A stretch of DNA of 64,000 bases from CAZDUS01 sp964535015 (GTDB taxonomy: Bacteria > Verrucomicrobiota > Kiritimatiellia > CAIKKV01 > CAITUY01): contig CAZHRU010000003.1 of NCBI GenBank assembly GCA_964535015.1, positions 1-64,000 on the forward strand. Reading direction: 5' to 3'. Position numbers and translations under genes: made by a program. The notes under the pieces are model-generated. The model ran no database searches. It was not told the DNA's origin and saw nothing but the letters and a program-made list of their open reading frames with translations. Below, piece by piece: positions 17,389-25,316 of the stretch. The stretch's first letter is position 1, and every line of letters starts with the position of its first letter.

Positions 17389-19056
17389 ATCCGGTAATGC
17401 CGTATGGTTGATGGAACGGGCGAGATCGCTGATGGTGTCCGTGTCGCCTGAGAAGAAGGCGCCGAGGGCCGTGTCACGGAAGAGGCCAGCCTCCATGCCG
17501 GCCTGAACGCTCATCAGGTAGGTTTCGTCGCTGATGGAGGTGGGGATTCCGAGGCGACCGACTTTGCGGGCGAATGCGCCTGTCATCCCCAGCACCTTGC
17601 GGTAGGAGCGCCCGTCAATTTCGATGGGCATGGAGTTCCAGAAGCGGGGAGGCAACTGGAGTTTGACTTTCCAGGTCATGGCTACGTTGAGGTACTGGTC
17701 GGGGTCGGCGAACCGGATACGGTACTGGTCGGGCGACTGGAACCAGGCGGTTCGTGGGGCGACGATGGGTGCCTGAAGCATGAGGGAATGGAGTCCGACA
17801 TTTTGAAGCAAGGTGAGAGTCTCCGCTTCCGACTGAGCGGTTTCGCCTGGACAGGGGAAGATCACGCTGCCGACGGTGAAGATTCCTGCGGCCTTGCATC
17901 GGAGGAGGGCGCGCCGGGTATCCTCGACCCGAATGCCTTTGCGTAGCGCATCCAGGATGGGTTGGGAGCCGGACTCGATGCCAAAGAAGAGGGAGACGCA
18001 TCCGGACCGGCGAATGGTTTCAAAATCCGCGTCATCGGCTTCCCGGATATGGGCGAAGGAGGCGTAGCGCAGGGGGAGTTTTTCGTTCAAGGTGGCCCGT
18101 GCGAATTCGTTAAGGAGGGTATAGGGCGTGCAGGAGCCTGCGAAACGGAAGGCCCGGATCCCGTACCGGTGATCCAAGTCCCTGACTTCCGCCAGGAGGC
18201 GGGTAATACTTTTGAGGCGGACGCTCTTGTTGCTTTTCACGGGGTGGACGCAGAAGGTGCAGGCGTTGCGGCAACCGCGGCTTTCGTCGATCACCATGAT
18301 TTTGATTTTCTCGTCGCCCGCCATGGCGGGATAGACGGCGGGGTCGTAGATGGGGAGGGGAAGGTCGTCCAGATTGGCCACCATGAGTTCGTCGGTAAAG
18401 CGGATAGTGCCGCCGGGTTCCATGAAGATCAAATTGGGGATTTCGCCCAGGGTCTTGTTTTCGGCGCCGTGGCGAGCGAGCATGACGATGGTGTGTTCGC
18501 CCTCGCCGTGGGCGAGGGCGTCGAAGACGGGGTAGCGGCGCAGGATGCGGTCCATAAAGAGATCCACATGCGGACCGCCGCCGAAGATGCGGAGGTGCGG
18601 GTGGCGATGACGCAGGATGGAGGCGAGGCGGGCGGAGCCCTCGAGGCCATCGCCATTCCAGAGTTTAAAGCCCACGGCATCGATGTGGTGTTCTTCGACG
18701 GCATCGGAAAGTTCGGCGCCGATGATCTCAATGGCCTGTTGCTGGAGGTGGCGGCGTTCGGTTTCGGCGCGTTGCAGAATCGGCAGGGCGACCAGGCGGC
18801 GCAGGGCGGTTAGAGGGCCGGGGTCCGGTTGGCGGAGGGCCTGCCACTCGCGGGCGAGGCGATGGCGGAGATCTGGGGAGGTCATCCGGCGAATCGTTCC
18901 GACGGTAGAGAAGTCGAGGATGCGGACGGTGCGACCGTCCTTGAAGAGGGCGCCGGCCAGGTTGGCCAGGCCGTTGTCGGGCATCAGGCTGTTGGGTGCG
19001 AACGGATACCCGGCATAGTTGACGAGCAGCCAGTTCTGGAGTGGTTTAGTCGGCAT
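17353..19056 (-). CDS. Cobalamin-binding-type radical SAM protein (first of a tandem pair)
   Basis: A 567-residue protein. The N-terminal 200 residues have a B12-binding-like Rossmann layout (NWLLVNYAGYPFAP, FGGGPHVDLF) but no DxHxxG, as in many members. The radical SAM core starts with CRNACTFC (CX3CX2C, the 4Fe-4S ligands) followed by a TIM-barrel-like domain and a C-terminal region of about 150 residues of unknown type. Family members methylate unactivated carbons or rearrange rings (as in hopanoid, bacteriochlorophyll and antibiotic pathways). The product cannot be named. It lies three bases after the paralogue at 19060, so they form an operon. Its last residues (SEFRSQGSE) come from the family C repeat. 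Confidence 0.88.
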   Translation of the reverse strand: MPTKPLQNWLLVNYAGYPFAPNSLMPDNGLANLAGALFKDGRTVRILDFSTVGTIRRMTSPDLRHRLAREWQALRQPDPGPLTALRRLVALPILQRAETERRHLQQQAIEIIGAELSDAVEEHHIDAVGFKLWNGDGLEGSARLASILRHRHPHLRIFGGGPHVDLFMDRILRRYPVFDALAHGEGEHTIVMLARHGAENKTLGEIPNLIFMEPGGTIRFTDELMVANLDDLPLPIYDPAVYPAMAGDEKIKIMVIDESRGCRNACTFCVHPVKSNKSVRLKSITRLLAEVRDLDHRYGIRAFRFAGSCTPYTLLNEFARATLNEKLPLRYASFAHIREADDADFETIRRSGCVSLFFGIESGSQPILDALRKGIRVEDTRRALLRCKAAGIFTVGSVIFPCPGETAQSEAETLTLLQNVGLHSLMLQAPIVAPRTAWFQSPDQYRIRFADPDQYLNVAMTWKVKLQLPPRFWNSMPIEIDGRSYRKVLGMTGAFARKVGRLGIPTSISDETYLMSVQAGMEAGLFRDTALGAFFSGDTDTISDLARSINHTALPDGYSEFRSQGSE

Positions 19057-19059
19057 ACG

Positions 19060-20718
19060 TTATCCGATCCTGTCCGGTCGTGAAGTCTGTTGATCTGCCT
19101 GGCGGACCAGGTTTAGCAAGGCGGCGCCGCCATCATCCGGAAGTTGTTTCAGGCGGTTTTTCTGGAAGGCGTCGCGAAACTCCATGATGCGTCTGGTTTC
19201 GGGGACGGGCCACTCGGGGGGGAAATGTTCCAGGTACAGGTGGGAGGGTCCGGAGACGCGTTCAAAGATCGTGCGCATTGCCTCGCGGGCCTCGGTCGAA
19301 TCCATGGTGTTGTGCGACCATGTTTCGCCGGTTCCCTTCAGGCCGAATTCCTCGCGGCGTTCGGGGGTGGCGGCGGGGCAGAGGGGGACGACTTCGAAAC
19401 GGAACATGTAGTAGCGATGGATGGCGCGGGCGTTGCCGCCGGAAGGCATTGAGGAGATGAGATCTGCCGTGTTTTGGATCGAGGCGGCACACTCGCCGGG
19501 GAAGCCGACCAGGAATGTGCATTGGGTACCGATGCCGTGCCGGTCCAGGAGGGTGATGGCGCGCAGGGCCTTTTCGGGGTCAAGGTGTTTTCGCATATTG
19601 TGCAACACGGTTGGGTCGCCGGATTCGATGCCGACGAGGCATTCGCGGCAGCCGGACTCGGCCATGAGTGCGGCGGCTTCCTCATCGATGGCGTCGGCCC
19701 GGATGAAAGCACGCCAGGTCAGGCCGAGGTTTGCCTTGACGAGAGCGCGCGTGAATTGTGTGATCCGGTTACGGGTGACGGCCAGGTTATCGTCGGTAAA
19801 GAAGACGCGGCGCGGCGCCGGCATGGCTGCGGACAAGGTGCTCAGCTCGCTGAGGAGGCTATCGACTGAGCGCAGGCGGGGTTCATAGAGGCCCATGAAG
19901 TCGCAGAACTCACAACGGAACGGGCATCCCATGGCGGTGCGGATGGGGGCCTCGAAATGCTTGAGACGGTCCGTGTGCTGACGCCAGTCCACGATACTGC
20001 CGTCGATATCGCTGGTTTCCGGGACGGTCGAGTTGAAGTGGTAACCGGAAGGTTTTGGGATGGCGAGGTTGGGGAGATCGCGGAAGTCCCTGTCTTCGGC
20101 GAGGCGGCGGGCAATGGCGGCAAGGGTATTTTCGCCACCTTCGCTGACGATGAGCGCATCCAGGTCGAGATCGCGGGAAGCGTCGACGAGGAAATAGTGT
20201 TCGGCGACTTCACCGGGTGACATTCCGCTGAGTCTGCCTTCCTGCAGCAGTTTGCGGGCGCGCAGGCCTTTGCGGACTCCGACGCCGCCGGCGACGATGG
20301 GGATGCCCGGGGCGGCGGCCTTGAGGCGTTGGGCGGCATTACGGATGAGGGTGGCGCCGTGCGACCCGGGCAACCAGGTGGTGGACAGGGCGATCAGCCG
20401 GACGCCGTTGGCAATGGCCGCATGGACGGTATCCATGCCGGTTTCGAGGCATGGAATTTCCAGCAGATTCAACCCGAGGCGGGCCATGTGATCCTTCAGG
20501 AATGGGCCGGTGAGGACAGGGGAGGTGCCCATGGAGGCCCGGATGCGTGCCAGGTGTTGGAAGGCGGCCTGCGGATCGGGACTGGCCAAGGCGCGGAGGA
20601 CTGGGAATGAAGCCACTTGATTGTGGAGTTCGAGGCGCAAGGGTTTGTAGACGGCGGGATCGCCGGTGTCACGGGGCGCCAAAATCTGTGAGATAAACAG
20701 AATGTCAATTGTAGACAC
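19060..20718 (-). CDS. Cobalamin-binding-type radical SAM protein (second of a tandem pair)
   Basis: A 552-residue protein with an N-terminal B12-binding-like region (PIVAGGVGVRKGLRARKL) and a radical SAM core with GCPFRCEFCDF (CX3CX2C). GTG at 20718 is chosen because GGAGG lies six bases upstream; a TTG at 20739 would have no such site. It differs clearly from its partner, so both may act successively on one substrate or form a heterodimer. The operon has no obvious carrier or synthase, but the ketoacyl synthase and methyltransferase lie 6-8 kb away. Confidence 0.88.
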   Translation of the reverse strand: MSTIDILFISQILAPRDTGDPAVYKPLRLELHNQVASFPVLRALASPDPQAAFQHLARIRASMGTSPVLTGPFLKDHMARLGLNLLEIPCLETGMDTVHAAIANGVRLIALSTTWLPGSHGATLIRNAAQRLKAAAPGIPIVAGGVGVRKGLRARKLLQEGRLSGMSPGEVAEHYFLVDASRDLDLDALIVSEGGENTLAAIARRLAEDRDFRDLPNLAIPKPSGYHFNSTVPETSDIDGSIVDWRQHTDRLKHFEAPIRTAMGCPFRCEFCDFMGLYEPRLRSVDSLLSELSTLSAAMPAPRRVFFTDDNLAVTRNRITQFTRALVKANLGLTWRAFIRADAIDEEAAALMAESGCRECLVGIESGDPTVLHNMRKHLDPEKALRAITLLDRHGIGTQCTFLVGFPGECAASIQNTADLISSMPSGGNARAIHRYYMFRFEVVPLCPAATPERREEFGLKGTGETWSHNTMDSTEAREAMRTIFERVSGPSHLYLEHFPPEWPVPETRRIMEFRDAFQKNRLKQLPDDGGAALLNLVRQADQQTSRPDRIG

Positions 20719-20871
20719 TGGTTTCCTCCGCACATCCAATGATGTTCATATTTCCGCAGAATGTCAACGAGAAGCCCCCGATCTGGTGAGGGGTTATTGT
20801 TGAAGTTTGACTGCCATAAGGGGTTAAGACGGCGAGTATCTGCAGGATTCTCAACATGGGCGCAGGCGCTT

Positions 20872-21642
20872 TCAGGTCCGGCCGCCCAGGACAGCGGTCA
20901 CGGCTTTCAACAGGTCGGGGGGGGTGCTGGAGCTTACAAACCTGTCCACATTGGTAAACTTGGCGTCGGGGTTGTGGAGCCCGCTGGAGTCATAGACGAT
21001 GACGGAAATACCGCTGGCATTGGTGAAGGGTGCCAGGCTGGCGGCGATAGAACTGCCCGCCATTCCGGGCAGCATTTCCTTCAGCAGGATCACATCCGGG
21101 GTTCGTGCCTGCAGGGATTCAACCAATGTCGAGTTATCGTGCAGGATGGTGGTTTCGTAGCCGGCGGCGGTGAAGAAGCTACGCAGGCGCATGGAAAGGC
21201 GAGGCTCGTCTTCGATGATCATCAAATGGGGATGGTGGTGGTGCGCGTTACAATTCCGGCCGGCCTTTTTGTGTTTGAGCAGGATGCGTTCGATCTCCCG
21301 TGTCAAGAGCGTTGGATCGCAGGTTTTGGCGAGGAATCCCTCGACGGCGGTATCGGCGAAGAACTGTTCCATATTGGCACGTGCCGTGAAGACCAGGACG
21401 GGGTAGCGGGGTTTCTCGTCGGCGCCGGAAATTCTTTTCAGGAAGGCGAGGCCGGTCATTCCGGGCATGCTGATATCCAGGATGATCAGGTCGGGGGTGA
21501 GCGTCCGCAGGACTTGCAGGGCCTGGTCGCCGGTTTCGGCGGTGACGACCTCATAGCCGTCCAGGCGGAGTTGGTCGCCGACACTAAGGAGGACAGCGGG
21601 GTCGTCGTCCACGAGTAGAATCCGGTCCTGTGTGGTGGTCAT
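20872..21642 (-). CDS. Tandem-receiver protein, second receiver lacks the phospho-acceptor
   Basis: A 256-residue protein with two receiver domains and no output domain. Receiver 1 (about 6-125) is complete: DDD at 12-14, Asp56, and a threonine and lysine at the usual places. Receiver 2 (about 137-256) keeps the acidic pair (IIEDE) but has Lys188 where the phospho-Asp should be (VILLKEM), so it cannot be phosphorylated normally. A loop of His and Asn residues joins them. The start overlaps the hybrid kinase upstream by four bases (21639-21642), so this is its likely partner, perhaps a phosphorelay or titration element. Confidence 0.9.
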   Translation of the reverse strand: MTTTQDRILLVDDDPAVLLSVGDQLRLDGYEVVTAETGDQALQVLRTLTPDLIILDISMPGMTGLAFLKRISGADEKPRYPVLVFTARANMEQFFADTAVEGFLAKTCDPTLLTREIERILLKHKKAGRNCNAHHHHPHLMIIEDEPRLSMRLRSFFTAAGYETTILHDNSTLVESLQARTPDVILLKEMLPGMAGSSIAASLAPFTNASGISVIVYDSSGLHNPDAKFTNVDRFVSSSTPPDLLKAVTAVLGGRT

Positions 21643-23309
21643 GTGGGTTTCTCCTGTCGTACGGGTTGAAAGGGAGTGATGCCGATCAAGGTGCTTTCGA
21701 TCAGTTCGTGCAATTCCCTCATGTTCCAGGGTTTGCGGAGGGAAGGGATGGAAAACCGGTTCAAGAGGTCCTTGGTGTTTTCATCCACTGAAGCCCCGGT
21801 GACGGCCACGATGGGGACAAGGCGGGTGGCGGGGGCCTCCTTGAGTTGGAGGATGACATCGGAGCCGTTCATGTCCTCGAGATGGATATCCATGAGGATC
21901 ATGCTGGGCGGGGCATTCAGGGCGCGTCGGAGGATGGCCTCGCCGTCGGTGAGGGAATCCACCCGGTAGCCGCGGGCGATCAACTGGGCGGCCAGCAGGG
22001 CTTGGATGGAGAGGTTGCTGGTGGCGATGAGCAGGGAGGGAGTGGGGGCGACCGGCAGGGAGATGGTGACGCAGGTGCCGTTTGGGGCGTTTGGCGGGGG
22101 GCTGGCGATGTCGAGACTGCCGCCGTGGAGGTGCATGATCTCCTTGGAGATTGCCAGGCCCAGGCCGGTGCCGGAGATATGGGTCCCCACGCGGAAGTAA
22201 CGCTCGGTTACACGTTGGAGGGCGGCGGGTGGAATGCCGATGCCGTTATCGGCAACGGAAATGGCCGCCAAGCCCGGCGGGTCACTTGCGGGGAAGATGC
22301 TGATGGTGATGCGTCCACCGGCGGGGGTGAACTTGATGGCGTTAGACAGGATGTTCTGCAGGACGCGTTGAACCATGCCGGGGTCGCAGAGGACAAAGTC
22401 CAGACCGCGAGTGGCACCGACATTCAGGGTGAGGCGGGCCGCTTCGATTTGGACGCGCAGGGAATCAGTGGTGCGGGAGATCAGGTAACGGAGGGGCGTG
22501 GCGACGGGGTTGATGGTCAGGGCATGGTTATCCAGGCGGCTGACATCGAGGATGCGGTCAATGGTGCTCACGAGGCGTTCGCACTCTGAGTCGAACATTT
22601 TCAGGTAGCGGTTGGCCTGGTCGGGCAGGGGCCCCGCGATGCCCTTGAGCAGGTTACGGGTGCCGTACATGATGGACGTCAACGGGGTCTTGAGTTCGTG
22701 GGAGACATTGGCGACGAACTCCGATTTTTCCTTGTTGTGGCGTTCGAGTTTGACGATGGCTTCGCGCAGTTGCTGTTCCGTCCCGATACGGCGCGTGATT
22801 TCAGTCTGGAGGGCATCCACGGCCCTGGAGAGTTCGGCGGCGCGTTGCTGGACCCGTTCCTCAAGTTCGTCGCGGGAGGTGCGGAGTTCGACTTCGATGC
22901 GTTTGAGTTCAGCCTGGGCAAAGTGACGTTCGAGGGCGTGCCGGATGACGCGTTCCAGCATTTCGGGTTCGAAGTGGCCCTTGATGAGGTAGTCGGCGGC
23001 GCCGCCATGGATGGCAAGGGTTTCGACGGTGCTGTCCTCCATGCCGGTCAGGACGACGAAGGGAGCATGGAAGCCTTTGGTTGCGGCGGCGCGCATCAAT
23101 TCGAGGGCGTCATGACCGATGTCGAGTTTCAGGTCGGTGAGGCAGAGGTCATAGGTAGTGTTGGTGAGGCGGTCGAGAGCGTCGTCATAGGAGTAGGCGA
23201 GATCAGCGACGAAGCGGGAGGACTTGCTGCGGGCCAGCATGGCGCTCGTCAGCAGGGCATCCTCCCTGTTGTCATCCACCAGCAGTACTTTAATGGTATC
23301 CAGTCTCAT
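21639..23309 (-). CDS. Receiver-kinase-receiver hybrid histidine kinase
   Basis: A 556-residue soluble kinase. N-terminal receiver (1-125, Asp59), a coiled coil (about 130-195), kinase core with NVSHELKTPLTS and ATPase motifs DNGIGIPP and GTGLGLAIS, and a C-terminal receiver (about 430-545) with MDIHLEDMNG. The C-terminal receiver has lost the usual acidic pair at its start (LLIATSN), so its metal binding is doubtful. It is followed directly by the tandem-receiver gene. Input is probably another kinase, since there is no sensor domain. Confidence 0.92.
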   Translation of the reverse strand: MRLDTIKVLLVDDNREDALLTSAMLARSKSSRFVADLAYSYDDALDRLTNTTYDLCLTDLKLDIGHDALELMRAAATKGFHAPFVVLTGMEDSTVETLAIHGGAADYLIKGHFEPEMLERVIRHALERHFAQAELKRIEVELRTSRDELEERVQQRAAELSRAVDALQTEITRRIGTEQQLREAIVKLERHNKEKSEFVANVSHELKTPLTSIMYGTRNLLKGIAGPLPDQANRYLKMFDSECERLVSTIDRILDVSRLDNHALTINPVATPLRYLISRTTDSLRVQIEAARLTLNVGATRGLDFVLCDPGMVQRVLQNILSNAIKFTPAGGRITISIFPASDPPGLAAISVADNGIGIPPAALQRVTERYFRVGTHISGTGLGLAISKEIMHLHGGSLDIASPPPNAPNGTCVTISLPVAPTPSLLIATSNLSIQALLAAQLIARGYRVDSLTDGEAILRRALNAPPSMILMDIHLEDMNGSDVILQLKEAPATRLVPIVAVTGASVDENTKDLLNRFSIPSLRKPWNMRELHELIESTLIGITPFQPVRQEKPT

Positions 23310-23390
23310 GGTAGACGTTGGGGAACGACGTCTCGATCACTGACTGGAGAGTAACCCGTTTCCAGGGCATCCGGTCAAGTGAAATACACG

Positions 23391-24536
23391 TCAGAAAAGC
23401 CAGGAGAGGTCATCGTCGCTGGACGGCGGCCTGGTTTTTCGGCGGGGTTTGGAGGGTTTACGCGGGGGTGGGGGATGGGTTGCCTGCCATTCCAGTTCGG
23501 CTAACAGGGCATCGATGGAATTCAACTCGGTGGCGAGATCGTCCGCTTCGTCGGTAAGATCCGCGCGGATTCGCCGGATGAACGCGGGGTTCTTGATGCG
23601 GGTCTGGTAATCCCAGGCGGGGTTTGACTTGGCGCGCCGGATTTCCGAACGGGTGGATTGGAGGGATTGCTTCAGTTTGCGGATCAGAAGATGAATTGTG
23701 GAAACGGGGGTATGGGCGCCGAGGCCGGTTTCTTCGTTATCACAACGGGCGAGGATGCTCTGGAGGGCCTGGGTATCATGTCGGGAATAGGCCGCCTGTG
23801 CCTCGTGCCAGAGGTTCTTACGGGCCTCGGACATGTGGCCGTGATGATCGGGATGGAGGCGGCGGACGATGGCCCGGTAGAGTTCCTTGATGGTCTTTGT
23901 CTCGGCGTGTGATCGATGCGGGGTTCGTGCGGGAGGGCGGGCACCGAAGAAACTCTCGAAAAAGTCGCTGAAGTCATCGTAGTCGTTATCCGGGATTGAT
24001 TCGAAGTCCTCGTCATCCAAGCCGAAGATGTCATTCCTGTCGTCGGCATCCTCCTCTGGGTCGTGGGCGTCGGGGTTCTGTTTGCGGCGTTGTTCCTCCT
24101 CCTGGGCCAGGCGGAGGTCTTCTTCTTCGGCCTCCTTGGGGTGGGCGCGGCGCCACTTGGCCTTGAGGTAGGCCTCGGGTTCGGAGAGGTTGCGGTGGCG
24201 GACAAGGAAACCGATTTCGTTGACTAGGGCCTGTTTGTCGCGGATTTTTTCAACCAGTTCGCGGGAGTTGGTGAGGATCTGGCCGAAGGTTTGATGGAGC
24301 CATGAGCGGAAGCCGGGGATATCGCGCTCGTGGTGTTGCTTCAATTGGGATTTCAGTTGTTCCAGGGAGCGTTCGTGTTTCTGGTAGTCCTTGAGTGCTT
24401 TCTTGCGGATGGTATTGGTGTTGAGGGGGATGATGCTTCGGATGGGGTTGGCGGGAGGGCGGGGAGCCAGCGGGGGGCGGCCGCGGCGGGGGGTGTACGG
24501 GACGGACAAGGGGCGGTATTTTCGTGACGGCGGCAT
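23391..24536 (-). CDS. J-domain-like protein of unknown role
   Basis: A 381-residue protein rich in charge. A J-domain-like helix pair with the HPD motif (RRLHPDHHGH) lies at about residues 205-265, in the middle rather than at the start. An acidic stretch (EEEQ, DDRNDIFGLDDEDFES) precedes it and helical segments follow; the ends are basic and proline-rich. It probably recruits a DnaK-type chaperone to some client, but no DnaJ glycine-rich or zinc domain is present. It sits between signalling genes and a SIMPL protein on the same strand. No closer family could be named. Confidence 0.78.
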   Translation of the reverse strand: MPPSRKYRPLSVPYTPRRGRPPLAPRPPANPIRSIIPLNTNTIRKKALKDYQKHERSLEQLKSQLKQHHERDIPGFRSWLHQTFGQILTNSRELVEKIRDKQALVNEIGFLVRHRNLSEPEAYLKAKWRRAHPKEAEEEDLRLAQEEEQRRKQNPDAHDPEEDADDRNDIFGLDDEDFESIPDNDYDDFSDFFESFFGARPPARTPHRSHAETKTIKELYRAIVRRLHPDHHGHMSEARKNLWHEAQAAYSRHDTQALQSILARCDNEETGLGAHTPVSTIHLLIRKLKQSLQSTRSEIRRAKSNPAWDYQTRIKNPAFIRRIRADLTDEADDLATELNSIDALLAELEWQATHPPPPRKPSKPRRKTRPPSSDDDLSWLF

Positions 24537-24578
24537 GACGTGTGGCTTAAGAGAAAGTGCGATGGTGAGGGGTGATGT

Positions 24579-25316
24579 TTACGGGGCGGAGTCGATGGCG
24601 TAGTCGAGGGTCACGACGGCCTTGGCGGTCTTCTCAATGGAGGAGGTGTCGTACTCGCCATATCCGGAAGTGTCGGTGGAGTGCCGTTCGGTGATCTGAA
24701 AGACGCCCTGTTGCGCGGAGATCAGGGAGCCCACTTTGCCTTTGCTGCCTTTGGCGAGGGCCAGGGCACGACGGTAACCGTCATCGGTCGCCTGGGCGAG
24801 TAACCGGAGTTTCGTATCCTTCAGATCGGTGACCATGAACATGGGGGCGGAGGCCCTGATATCCACATCGTCCCGGATCAGGTCCGTGATGCGGGTGGCG
24901 GTGTCACGGATGAGGACGACATTGGTGGAGGTGACGGTAATGTCCTGGGTTACATCGTAATATTCGGTCTCGTTGGTTTCTTTGCCTTGGAGATCGCGTT
25001 TGGCGACTTTGGAGTTGTTGATGGTGTGAAGTACCGTTTCACTGTCGCGCAGACCCATTTGTTTTATGAGGGCGAGGGTGGCGTTGCGGCTGGACTGCAG
25101 TTTGTCGTAGGCGTCTTTCATGCTGTTCCCGCGCGCGGAACAGGTGCAGGAGAATTTGCCGACATCGGAGGTGATATCGGCCTCGGCGTAACCTTTCACG
25201 GTGATGGCCTGTTCATGGCGGATGCGGAGGAAGAACTTGGAGAGCATCGAGGCCGACAGGATCATGCCTGCCGCCAGGATGAGGGCGGCGAGGGAGAGTT
25301 TCATCAGGTTATTCAT
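24579..25316 (-). CDS. SIMPL (DUF541) domain envelope protein
   Basis: A 245-residue protein with an N-terminal membrane anchor or signal (MKLSLAALILAAGM) and a DUF541/SIMPL domain covering residues about 35-245 (VKGYAEADITSD near the start, ALALAKGSKGKVGSL late). Members are periplasmic or membrane-anchored and of poorly known function. ATG at 25316 is chosen so that the anchor is N-terminal; it overlaps the shikimate kinase end of the upstream gene by eight bases, suggesting coupling. Confidence 0.88.
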   Translation of the reverse strand: MNNLMKLSLAALILAAGMILSASMLSKFFLRIRHEQAITVKGYAEADITSDVGKFSCTCSARGNSMKDAYDKLQSSRNATLALIKQMGLRDSETVLHTINNSKVAKRDLQGKETNETEYYDVTQDITVTSTNVVLIRDTATRITDLIRDDVDIRASAPMFMVTDLKDTKLRLLAQATDDGYRRALALAKGSKGKVGSLISAQQGVFQITERHSTDTSGYGEYDTSSIEKTAKAVVTLDYAIDSAP

